DNA of 20,428 nucleotides from JACRDV01 sp024860865 [NCBI: Methanobacteriota archaeon] (lineage in GTDB: Archaea; JACRDV01): contig JACRDV010000071.1 in assembly GCA_024860865.1 (NCBI GenBank), forward strand, positions 1 to 20,428. Direction: 5' to 3'. The notes beneath the pieces are model-generated. The model searched no databases. It was not told the DNA's origin and saw nothing but the letters and a program-made list of their open reading frames with translations. This document shows, in pieces, positions 1 through 5,981 of this stretch; the first letter of the stretch is position 1; the number at the start of each line of letters is the position of its first letter. Made by a program: the position numbers and the translations under genes.

Positions 1-1345
1 GATAAAGTATTTGAGCAAACATCAAATGTTGCGTGTTTGCCCGGCATTCAAAAGTTTTCTATTGCAATGCCCGATGCCCACTGGGGATTTTGATTAAGTT
101 TCTGCTTAATCGACTCCAAATGGTTTTCCAATAGGCGGCATTGCGGCATTTGACCCAAATGAAAACGGAATTATTAGTGTTGGGGGAGTGGGATTCGACG
201 TAAATTGTGGCGTCAGAGCTCTTAAGACTAATCTCGCATTATCTCAAGTGAGGCCAAAGATAAAAGAACTTGTTGACACTTTGTTTCAAATAGTACCAGC
301 TGGTTTAGGGTCAAGAGGAGAGATAATACTCAAAGGTAATCAGATTAATGATGTCCTCATTGATGGCGCTCAGTGGGCAGTTAAGCAAGGCTATGGTACA
401 GAGGATGATCTCGAACATACAGAGGAAAAAGGGAAAGTTCCAAAAGCTGATCCCGCAAACGTTAGCCAAACCGCAATAAAAAGAGAACAAGGCCAAGTAG
501 GAACATTAGGTTCTGGTAATCATTATTTAGAAATTCAATATGTTGATGAAGTTTATGATGAGGCAATTGCTAAACAATTTGGCTTATCTAAAGACCAAAT
601 TTTAGTTTCAATCCATTGTGGTTCAAGAGCTTTAGGCCATCAAATTGGAACTGATTATTTGAGAATTCTTGCAGATGCCGTGAGAAAATATAACATAAAA
701 ATAAAAGACAGAGAACTAGTTTGCGCGCCATTCAGTTCTGAGGAAGGACAAAGATATTTTTCTGCAACTAACTGCGCAATAAATTATGCATTTGCCAATA
801 GGCAAGTGATTGCGCATCTTGTTAGGAGGGGACTTAGCAAGGTATTTCCAGATGCTGAGGTAAAAACGCTCTATGATGTTGGGCATAATACAGCTAAATT
901 AGAAAAGCACGAGATAGATGGTAAATTAAAAGAAGTTATTGTGCATAGGAAAGGAGCTACTAGAGCGTTTGGTCCCGATAGGGAAGAAGTGCCTAAAGAT
1001 TACAAAAATGCTGGTCAACCAGTGCTCATTGGTGGCTCGATGGGGACGTATTCTTACATTTTAGCAGGAACTGCTGAAGGCGTGAAAAAAGCCTTTGGGA
1101 GCTCGTGCCATGGCGCCGGGCGGACAATGAGCAGAATTGCTGCCAAGAAAAAATATTGGGGAAGCACTTTAGTTAAAGAGTTAGAATCAAAGGGAATTTA
1201 CATAAGAGGCCACTCTATGTCGGGATTGGCTGAAGAAGCTCCAGATGCATATAAAGATGTTTCAGTTGTTGTAGATGCAACTCATGATGCAGGGGTAGCG
1301 AAAAAAGTCGCGCGGCTCAAACCTATGGGAAATGTTAAAGGTTAA
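1..1345 (+). CDS. rtcB: RtcB RNA ligase, 5'-truncated, interrupted by a 31-nt intron-like insertion
   Basis: RtcB joins 2',3'-cyclic-phosphate and 5'-OH RNA ends using GTP and Mn2+; in archaea it ligates tRNA exons after the splicing endonuclease cuts. The gene enters from the left edge in frame 1 (1-88), is interrupted at 89-119, and continues in frame 2 (120-1345). Removing the insertion gives one frame of about 437 residues reading MPDAHWG-Y-GFPIGG across the joint; family members are near 480, so only the N-terminus is missing. Visible signatures are the metal-binding [39 protein letters not shown], and SSCHGAGR with the histidine that is guanylylated in this family. The GTG at 188 is not a real start, because homology continues upstream of it. 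A T-rich tract follows the stop. Identification is near certain; whether the insertion is spliced is inference. Confidence 0.95.
89..119 (+). other. Candidate 31-nt bulge-helix-bulge intron inside rtcB
   Basis: Seen directly: nt 90-98 pair with 105-113 (9 bp, one G-U) around a 6-nt loop. Nt 83-86 (GGGG) pair with 114-117 (CTCC, one G-U). Nt 87-89 (ATT) and 118-120 (AAA) are the two 3-nt bulges on opposite strands. This is the geometry of the archaeal splicing-endonuclease substrate, which is cut after the second nucleotide of each bulge, here after 88 and after 119. That excises 31 nt and joins T88 to A120-T121, making a TAT codon. The unspliced frame meets TGA at 91-93. The outer exonic helix is weak (C81-G122 after a T-T mismatch, or CCA 78-80 with TGG 121-123), so this is a relaxed BHB. 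Splicing itself is not observed. Confidence 0.8.
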
Positions 1346-1362
1346 ATTTTAGAATAGTGAAG

Positions 1363-1380
1363 TTTTATTTTTGTTTTTTT
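1363..1380 (+). terminator. T-rich terminator after rtcB
   Basis: A tract of 16 T in 18 bases begins 18 nt after the rtcB stop codon. No hairpin precedes it, as is usual for archaeal intrinsic termination at oligo-T. Confidence 0.5.
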
Positions 1381-1494
1381 ACTGTTTCAATGACTTTTTC
1401 CAGTGACTTTCTAAGATAAGTGGTACCATTCTATATCTCTTAATTTTGATGGATTAAGCTGTTTAAAGAGGCAAGAAAAAGAGGTGAGAATGTA

Positions 1495-1827
1495 ATGAAC
1501 AGAATAGATAGAATGGTTAGCAGAATGATAGATTTTGCATTAGAAAGACCAGGGTTAGCTCCAAGCAGGATTTTGATTGTTAGCTTAAGCAAGCGAACTT
1601 TAGAGAAAGTTTTAACTCCAAGCAGGATGGATTTGATAAGAATGATAAGAGAAAAGAGGCCAAAGTCTGTAGGAGAATTAGCCAAGCTAGTGAAAAGGCC
1701 AGTAGAGTCTGTATCAAGAGATTTAAGATTTTTGGAGAGTTATGGATTACTCTCTTTAGTTCAAGTAGGCAAAATTAAAAAACCAGAAATAGAAAAGGAC
1801 GTGTTAATGATTCCGTTAACTGCCTAG
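1495..1827 (+). CDS. Winged-helix DNA-binding protein, HVO_A0114-like
   Basis: A 110-residue protein. Residues about 41-80 read as a winged-helix core: LTPSRMDLIRMIREKRPKS, then SVGELAKLVKRPVESVSRDL as the helix-turn-helix, then LRFLESYGLLSL and a basic wing. The pattern of LTP.R..L...I....P.SV.ELA followed by V.RDL..L...GL matches small archaeal regulators of the HVO_A0114 type, which often serve as antitoxins or autorepressors beside DUF6516/TumE toxins. A Shine-Dalgarno GAGGTGAG lies just upstream of the ATG and supports this start. The stop TAG overlaps a possible GTG start of a decayed frame (1827 on), which suggests a former two-gene operon. The DNA target is unknown. Confidence 0.7.
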   Translation: MNRIDRMVSRMIDFALERPGLAPSRILIVSLSKRTLEKVLTPSRMDLIRMIREKRPKSVGELAKLVKRPVESVSRDLRFLESYGLLSLVQVGKIKKPEIEKDVLMIPLTA

Positions 1828-2002
1828 TGAGGGTATTGGAGAAATTAGGTTTCTAAAGAATTTGTCAAAAAGGCCACGTAAAATATACTTCCATACCTGG
1901 CGATGAAGAATTAAGTATTAGCATTAGTTTGCTTAGAGAAATTTACAAAAACTGATAAGACTGCAATGGAACTAGTTTTATCTATATCTAGAATTATATA
2001 TT
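1827..2002 (+). pseudogene. Decayed small gene downstream of the regulator, faintly HicA-like
   Basis: A GTG overlapping the regulator's stop codon opens the frame MRVLEKLGF, which hits TAA at 1854-1856. The same frame then reads RICQKGHVKYT...PGDEEL...LLREIYK up to TGA at 1953. Dropping one A near 1947-1950 enters a frame reading KTDKTAMELVLSISRIIYLL. The series LEKLGF, then QKG-H, then a basic C-terminal helix loosely resembles HicA-type mRNA interferases. This is composition and motif reading only; the coding nature itself is uncertain. If real, it is a broken toxin beside its former regulator. Confidence 0.3.
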
Positions 2003-2038
2003 TGTTACATACCTCCACCTGGCGATACACTAACGTTA

Positions 2039-2311
2039 ATGTATGTATGGAAAAAGAGAAATAAAAAACAAGAAGACCTTCTTGCTGCGCAAAGTATTAT
2101 ACGAATTATGTTTTTAGAAAGGGAAAAAGAGAAATTTCCTTCTAAGCGTTTGAGGTTTCCACATTTAGAAGAAGAAATAAAATTAATTGAGTTTGTGAGA
2201 AAGTTGAGCTATAAAGATTGTGAAAAAATTTTTGACCAGGTAAAGAATCTTGATAGAGAAGAACAGTTATCAATAGCTAAAAATTCTTTTGAAAACGAAA
2301 ATACGAATTAA
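2039..2311 (+). CDS. Hypothetical 90-residue protein
   Basis: I do not recognise this protein. It is highly charged (Lys, Glu, Arg rich) and probably helical, with no membrane segment, cysteine pair or obvious catalytic motif. The C-terminal part (FVRKLSYKDCEKIFDQVKNL) could form an amphipathic helix pair. The ATG at 2039 has no convincing Shine-Dalgarno sequence. The open frame extends upstream to 1976 through IPPPGDTLTL, so this may be the tail of the decayed sequence to its left. It ends 21 bp from the convergent uS11 stop. Coding status is moderately supported by length and composition only. Confidence 0.45.
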   Translation: MYVWKKRNKKQEDLLAAQSIIRIMFLEREKEKFPSKRLRFPHLEEEIKLIEFVRKLSYKDCEKIFDQVKNLDREEQLSIAKNSFENENTN

Positions 2312-2332
2312 TAGGGCTTATTTTGGCAAAAT

Positions 2333-2725
2333 CTAGACCCTGCGCCCTCTTTTCCCCCCCTTCCTCCGTACACCATCATGGGGCACCGGTGTTGCGTCTT
2401 CAATCCTTCCGATTTTCAATCCGGCTCTAGCAAGAGCTCTGATCGCAGCTTGAGCACCAGGTCCAGGTGTCCTTGCCCCACTTCCGCCCGGGGCCCTAAC
2501 TTTTATGTGAACTCCAATCACTCCTTTTTCTTTTGCCTCGTGCGCAGCGCGACCTGCTGCTTGCATCGCAGCATATGGTGAAGATTCCTCTCTATCAGCT
2601 CTAACTACCATTCCGCCTGAACACCGAGCTATAGTTTCAGCGCCAGTTACATCGGTAATTGTGATCAGCGTATTGTTAAATGAAGAAAAGATGTTTGCAA
2701 TAGCCCACTTGCCTTTTTCAACCAT
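2333..2725 (-). CDS. rps11: 30S ribosomal protein uS11
   Basis: A small-subunit platform protein that contacts 16S rRNA near the E site. At 130 residues it has the usual archaeal length. It carries the family's core: [21 protein letters not shown], the residues following Ser-Pro-Tyr-Ala-Ala, and the C-terminal [12 protein letters not shown]..-type stretch (here [20 protein letters not shown]). The ATG overlaps the uS4 stop in a TAATG, so translation is probably coupled. It is the last gene of this transcript and runs into the convergent plus-strand genes. In most archaea uS11 is followed by rpoD, eL18, uL13 and uS9, none of which follow here. Confidence 0.97.
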   Translation of the reverse strand: MVEKGKWAIANIFSSFNNTLITITDVTGAETIARCSGGMVVRADREESSPYAAMQAAGRAAHEAKEKGVIGVHIKVRAPGGSGARTPGPGAQAAIRALARAGLKIGRIEDATPVPHDGVRRKGGKRGRRV

Positions 2726-3291
2726 TACTCTTGTCCCTCACTTAATTCAGTTTCTTTAGCCTCTTCTACTGCTATGACTTTTGGCCTTTCCGGATGTTCT
2801 AAATTCTTTGATAATGGCGAATCAGAATGATAATTAATTTTTCCTTCCTCCTCGCGCAATACTAAATAACTTGGAACAGTTACTCCGTGGTCGCCAATAG
2901 AAATATGTCCGTGAACGATTAGTTGGCGAGCTTGGTTAATTGTTTTACACAAACCTTTTGCATAAACTAATGATTGCAATCTTCGGTTCAATATATTTTC
3001 ATTTTTTAATGCCAGAACATCATCAAGCATTGCTCCTTCCTCAAGAAGTCCAAGTCTAATTAACCTGCTCAAAAGTTGTTTAGTTTCAGTTTCTACTTCA
3101 GCGCCTGTCGCAGTGAGCAATCGTCTGGCATTTCTGCGGATTCTCCTCAGCATAGTTTCTAATCGCCAAATCTCCCTCTTACTCCTCAAGCCAAACTTCT
3201 GCATTAACCTTCGTTCTTCAGTTAAACGATCAGCTTGCCATGGGTGATGTGGTACTTCAAATTTTTTCTTAAGTTTTCTCGGGTCCCCCAA
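2725..3291 (-). CDS. rps4: 30S ribosomal protein uS4
   Basis: A primary 16S rRNA-binding protein. The N-terminus [18 protein letters not shown] matches the archaeal family's conserved MGDP start. The S4 RNA-binding fold lies near residues 103-150 ([20 protein letters not shown], then [11 protein letters not shown]). The start is TTG at 3291, supported by that homology and by a Shine-Dalgarno GGAGGAC at 3300-3306. It begins inside the end of uS13 (23-nt overlap) and its TAA overlaps the uS11 ATG, so the three genes are translationally coupled. The last 20 or so residues are acidic. Length (188) is slightly above the usual 170-180. Confidence 0.96.
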   Translation of the reverse strand: MGDPRKLKKKFEVPHHPWQADRLTEERRLMQKFGLRSKREIWRLETMLRRIRRNARRLLTATGAEVETETKQLLSRLIRLGLLEEGAMLDDVLALKNENILNRRLQSLVYAKGLCKTINQARQLIVHGHISIGDHGVTVPSYLVLREEEGKINYHSDSPLSKNLEHPERPKVIAVEEAKETELSEGQE

Positions 3292-3919
3292 TCTTTTGTC
3301 CTCCTACTTTTTTCTCAGGTTCTGCCTTTTTTTCAGCTTTTTTTTCAGCGGGCGTGGGTGCTGTAGGTGCAGGTGTTGGTTTTTTCTCCGGTATTTTTCC
3401 TTTCTTTTCAACAGGCGCGGCGGCAGGCGGTGGAGCTGGGCCCTCTTTAGCTTTTCTTTTAACTCCAACTGTCATACCAGTGCGACCAGTTGATCTTGTT
3501 CTTTGGCCACGAACCTTCAAACCAAGCTCATGGCGAATTCCTTTATAACTTCGAGTCTTTCTCATAAAATCTATATCGCCGCGAACCGATACTAACCAGT
3601 CAGAACCAATCAAGTGCAAATGTTTTCCTTCTAAAATGCTCTTCTGATGGTCAAGCAACCATGGAGGAATTTTATATTCAGCAAAATTTGCAATAACTTT
3701 ATCAAGCTTTTCAATATTTTTCTCAGAGAGGTTTCCCAATTTTTCATCGGGATTAACCTCAGCAAGAAGTGCTGCAATTCTTCCAGTTCTAAACCCAATG
3801 CCCTTTATCTTGCTCAGAGCAAGCCACACTTTTTTATTACCATCTAAGTCTGTGCCTGCAATTCTCACTATGTACTTAAATTCTTCACCGACTTTTGTTT
3901 CAGCCTTAGTTTCTTCCAA
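3269..3919 (-). CDS. rps13: 30S ribosomal protein uS13 with a long low-complexity tail
   Basis: A small-subunit head protein that contacts the P-site tRNA and the A-site-finger bridge. Residues 1-150 are a standard archaeal uS13: YIVRIAGTDLDGNKKVWLAL, KIKGIGFRTG (helix-hairpin-helix), DWLVSVRGDIDF, and RGQRTRSTGRTGMTVGVKRK. Residues about 158-216 are an added Pro/Ala/Lys-rich tail (APPPAAAPVEKKGK, EKKPTPAPTAPTPAEKKAEK), giving 216 residues against the usual near 150. The start is TTG at 3919 with a Shine-Dalgarno GAGGT just upstream. It is the first gene of the uS13-uS4-uS11 unit and has its own promoter-like TATA box near 4009-4016. Confidence 0.96.
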   Translation of the reverse strand: MEETKAETKVGEEFKYIVRIAGTDLDGNKKVWLALSKIKGIGFRTGRIAALLAEVNPDEKLGNLSEKNIEKLDKVIANFAEYKIPPWLLDHQKSILEGKHLHLIGSDWLVSVRGDIDFMRKTRSYKGIRHELGLKVRGQRTRSTGRTGMTVGVKRKAKEGPAPPPAAAPVEKKGKIPEKKPTPAPTAPTPAEKKAEKKAEPEKKVGGQKIGGPEKT

Positions 3920-4008
3920 ATTTATACCTCAAATCAAGACCCCAGTTAGAATTAGAACTCTGGATTTCCAAAGTCCAGCAAATCCCTCTTTTTATCCTTT
4001 TCTCCAGT

Positions 4009-4016
4009 ATATTAAA
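4009..4016 (-). promoter_or_regulatory. TATA-like promoter of the uS13-uS4-uS11 unit
   Basis: The minus strand reads TTTAATAT preceded by a purine-rich BRE-like GAAATC. Transcription would begin near 3985-3990, leaving a leader of about 70 nt. That leader contains an imperfect hairpin (3959-3977) in which CTGGA pairs with TCCAG and TTT with AAA around one bulged base. Confidence 0.4.
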
Positions 4017-4065
4017 GATTTCGCTAATTAAGCGTTTTGGAGCCTACTAGAAACAAAAGTGGCAA

Positions 4066-4180
4066 TAAAGCCGTATGTTCGCAGTTCCAAAAGCTAGCGC
4101 TGCACTGGGGTTTAAGTTCGCCCAGCGTTCATTATCAACAGTGATTCAGCATCTTTTAGAATTTTCCTAGAACGGCTTTA
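4066..4180 (-). ncRNA. Candidate structured non-coding RNA of about 115 nt (class and strand unknown)
   Basis: This non-coding segment folds into one long nested hairpin. Nt 4066-4074 pair with 4172-4180 (9 bp, perfect). Nt 4083-4093 pair with 4153-4163 (11 positions, one non-pair on either strand). GCTGCACTG at 4099-4107 pairs with 4139-4143 plus 4147-4150, leaving a 3-nt bulge at 4144-4146. GGG 4108-4110 pairs with CCC 4121-4123 in the apex. On the minus strand a TATA-like TTTTTAAG (4194-4201) lies upstream and a T-rich run follows near 4049-4058, so minus is my preferred strand. I see no ACA box after the stem, no clear C and D boxes, and no match to 5S, SRP or RNase P RNA. Confidence 0.4.
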
Positions 4181-4238
4181 GTCCTTGAGAACCCTTAAAA
4201 ATTTCTCCGACCTTAAACTAAATTTTGGCCAACAAAGG

Positions 4239-4338
4239 CGCCGGGGTTGGGATTTGAACCCAAGAGTCCCATAAGGGACACGGGATCTCTGTATTCATCA
4301 TGCTCCAATCCCGCGCATTTCCACTCTGCCACCCCGGC
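4239..4338 (-). tRNA. tRNA-Ser(GGA) with a 16-nt intron
   Basis: A complete class II tRNA. The acceptor GCCGGGG pairs with CCCCGGC, followed by discriminator G (serine type); CCA is not encoded. Then come the D arm GCA...TGC, anticodon stem CGGGA/TCCCG, a long variable arm GTCCC-TTAT-GGGAC, and T arm TTGGG-TTCAAAT-CCCAA. The anticodon loop is TT-GGA-G...A with 16 nt inserted at the canonical 37/38 site (4287-4302). Mature length is 84. The intron fits BHB geometry: loop positions 32-34 pair with the intron end (U-G, U-A, G-C), with 3-nt bulges on both sides, though the inner helix is only 2 bp. Any intron placement that leaves a 7-nt loop and starts after two to six more loop bases still gives GGA. 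A TATA-like GATAAAAC lies about 25-30 nt upstream. Confidence 0.93.
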
Positions 4339-4507
4339 ACAAATTTTTACGATAACATTTGTTTTATCCGTTCTTAATATTTCCGGTTTAGACAAAATAT
4401 CCTTCTTTTAGCTAAATTAGAACTTGATTAAAAAAATTTTCTAAAAACTATAAAATAGACTAAAGTTGATTTGAATAAATGTTAAAACTTTTTTGGGGTT
4501 GAAATGC

Positions 4508-4521
4508 AAAAAATAAAAAAA
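4508..4521 (-). terminator. Oligo-T terminator after cbf5
   Basis: The minus strand has 13 T in 14 bases, about 37 nt past the cbf5 stop. It would separate the cbf5 transcript from tRNA-Ser. Confidence 0.55.
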
Positions 4522-4557
4522 GCTAGTGGGCTGGCAACAGAGCAATAAGCGACACTT

Positions 4558-5553
4558 CTACTTCCCCCACATTCGCGGATAGGTTCCTGGCAACATAATA
4601 ACTCTTTCAGTCCTAATCGCAATCCCTTTATTTAACTCAATAATCTGGTCGGTTGTTAACTCACTTCGACCCAATGATATTAATTCATTCTTTAAGGTGA
4701 ATACGGCAACAAAATCATCTCTTTTTATTCCAGTTTCAGCTTGCAAAATTCCGGGTACTGCTAGATGGGCACCATGGCAAATGGCATCAACAGCTGAGTC
4801 TCTAACTGTGACTCGTGGCAGATGTTGAACAGTTTTTTCAAGCGGCTGAATAATTTTTTTCAAAAATTTTTCTTCGCCATCTTCTTTCCAAAAATGATAC
4901 GAGTCCATTAACTCATGAAGTTTAGTTAAAGTTTCATCCTCTTTAAATGGACCTGTTTGAGTCCTTCTAAGCTCTGCCATATGTGCGCTAACGCCAAGTG
5001 CTTCTCCCACATCATGTGTAAGCTTTCGGAGGTATGTTCCTGCCTCACAGCCAACTCTAAGCAAAACATCTTTTTCAATTATTTCGAGCACATCAATATA
5101 GTATATCTTTCTTGGCCGAATTTGTCTTTTAACAGCAGCTCTGATGGGGGGCTTCTGAAGAATAGTCCCAGTAAATTCTCTGCAAACTTCTTTGATGCTA
5201 GCTTCGCTTGCATGTTCGTGTAAGTGCATTACACAAATGTATTCTTTCCCTGCTGATAACAAAGTTTGAATGACTTTTGTAGCATCCTCAAGGGCAGTCG
5301 GTAGAACTCCGCTAACATTTGGGTCTAAGGTGCCGCCATGGCCCGCTTTCTTTAAGCTTAAAATTCTTTTAACCCAAGCAACTACTTCATGTGAAGTTGG
5401 GCCACGGGGTTTGTCAAGGTTGATAACCCCTTTTTTAATGTGCTCTTCAATTGCTCTATTCTCTGGGGGGCAGCCGTACTTTGGGTCGGTGCTTTCTTCG
5501 GCTTTTATTAGAATTTCTCTTCCTTTCTTTTCAAATGGCAATTGGTTGGTCAT
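4558..5553 (-). CDS. cbf5: H/ACA RNP pseudouridine synthase Cbf5 (dyskerin/TruB family)
   Basis: The catalytic subunit of archaeal H/ACA RNPs, which convert uridine to pseudouridine in rRNA, and in archaea also in tRNA without a guide. GVINLDKPRGPTSHEVVAWV and GHGGTLDPNVSGVLP carry the TruB signature; the Asp of GTLDP (residue 77) is the catalytic aspartate. GCEAGTYLRKLTHDVGEALG is a second conserved core block, and residues from about 250 form a PUA domain. I chose ATG at 5553 over GTG at 5568 because GGAG sits 5 nt before this ATG. That gives 331 residues, normal for archaea. Some crenarchaeal cbf5 genes contain a BHB intron; here the frame is uninterrupted. The usual upstream neighbour eL14 is displaced by a toxin-antitoxin pair. 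Confidence 0.97.
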   Translation of the reverse strand: MTNQLPFEKKGREILIKAEESTDPKYGCPPENRAIEEHIKKGVINLDKPRGPTSHEVVAWVKRILSLKKAGHGGTLDPNVSGVLPTALEDATKVIQTLLSAGKEYICVMHLHEHASEASIKEVCREFTGTILQKPPIRAAVKRQIRPRKIYYIDVLEIIEKDVLLRVGCEAGTYLRKLTHDVGEALGVSAHMAELRRTQTGPFKEDETLTKLHELMDSYHFWKEDGEEKFLKKIIQPLEKTVQHLPRVTVRDSAVDAICHGAHLAVPGILQAETGIKRDDFVAVFTLKNELISLGRSELTTDQIIELNKGIAIRTERVIMLPGTYPRMWGK

Positions 5554-5594
5554 AAAATCTCCGTTCACGTCGAGTTAGCTTTAATGAAAAAACA

Positions 5595-5981
5595 TCAGTT
5601 GACTTGTAGCTCACCTTCGATTATCTTTAAAATCCGAAAGATATCGATAAACTCATGCTTAAAAACGCCTTTGGTATCATGCATATGGTAGGGAAAGGTG
5701 GGAAGCTCTCGGTGATGCGGTGCGTTATCCCATCTCTTTTTTAATTTTCCATTTATATCCTGCCAGTGGAACCTGTACTTCTGAACCTGAAGCTCTTTGT
5801 CAAAAGTTGCGTACACAAATATTTCGAGGATATCGCCGTTTAACAGAACAGCTCTTACTCGAAGGAATCCTTCGAATTCCTTTACCAACTCATCCTCTAC
5901 AGAATAAGACTTCACGGCAGGAGATAGAATTAGTGCACTTTTAATTTCTGAAAAGTATTCGGCGATGGACACGCTATGCAC
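5595..5981 (-). CDS. DUF6516/TumE-type toxin
   Basis: A 128-residue protein. The central stretch KYRFHWQDINGKLKKRWDNA, followed by PHHRELPTFPYHMHD, is the hallmark of the DUF6516/TumE family (YR.HWQ....L..RWDNAPHH.....FP.H.H), a toxin component of type II toxin-antitoxin modules. The target is not known to me for this subgroup. Strands near residues 40-65 (RVRAVLLNGDILEIFVYATF) precede the motif. The start is GTG at 5981, overlapping the antitoxin stop by 8 nt, so the pair is translationally coupled with the antitoxin first. A T-run at about 5585-5590 (minus strand) could end the transcript before cbf5. Confidence 0.8.
   Translation of the reverse strand: MHSVSIAEYFSEIKSALILSPAVKSYSVEDELVKEFEGFLRVRAVLLNGDILEIFVYATFDKELQVQKYRFHWQDINGKLKKRWDNAPHHRELPTFPYHMHDTKGVFKHEFIDIFRILKIIEGELQVN

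Noticed and set aside
83-122. An intein, programmed frameshift or simple sequencing error as explanation of the rtcB break
   Set aside because: 31 nt is far too short for an intein and too long for an indel error. A frameshift would not skip 31 nt, and the two 3-nt bulges and cut sites match a BHB intron exactly.
188-1345. rtcB starting at GTG 188 as a complete gene
   Set aside because: Conserved RtcB sequence continues upstream through the insertion to nt 1; the catalytic fold would be cut. It is only the part of the frame after the insertion.
2378-2581. Plus-strand frames opposite uS11 and other ribosomal genes (also near 3296, 5270, 8990, 11584)
   Set aside because: These are antisense shadows of clearly conserved minus-strand genes.
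4066-4180. 5S rRNA, suggested by length and a closing stem
   Set aside because: The conserved 5S loop sequences are absent and the internal helices do not fit the 5S layout.
4066-4180. H/ACA guide RNA, suggested by internal loop and nearby cbf5
   Set aside because: No ACA follows the basal stem on either strand, so I left the class open.
4213-4395. 60-residue minus-strand reading frame
   Set aside because: It reads through the tRNA-Ser gene and has no independent support.
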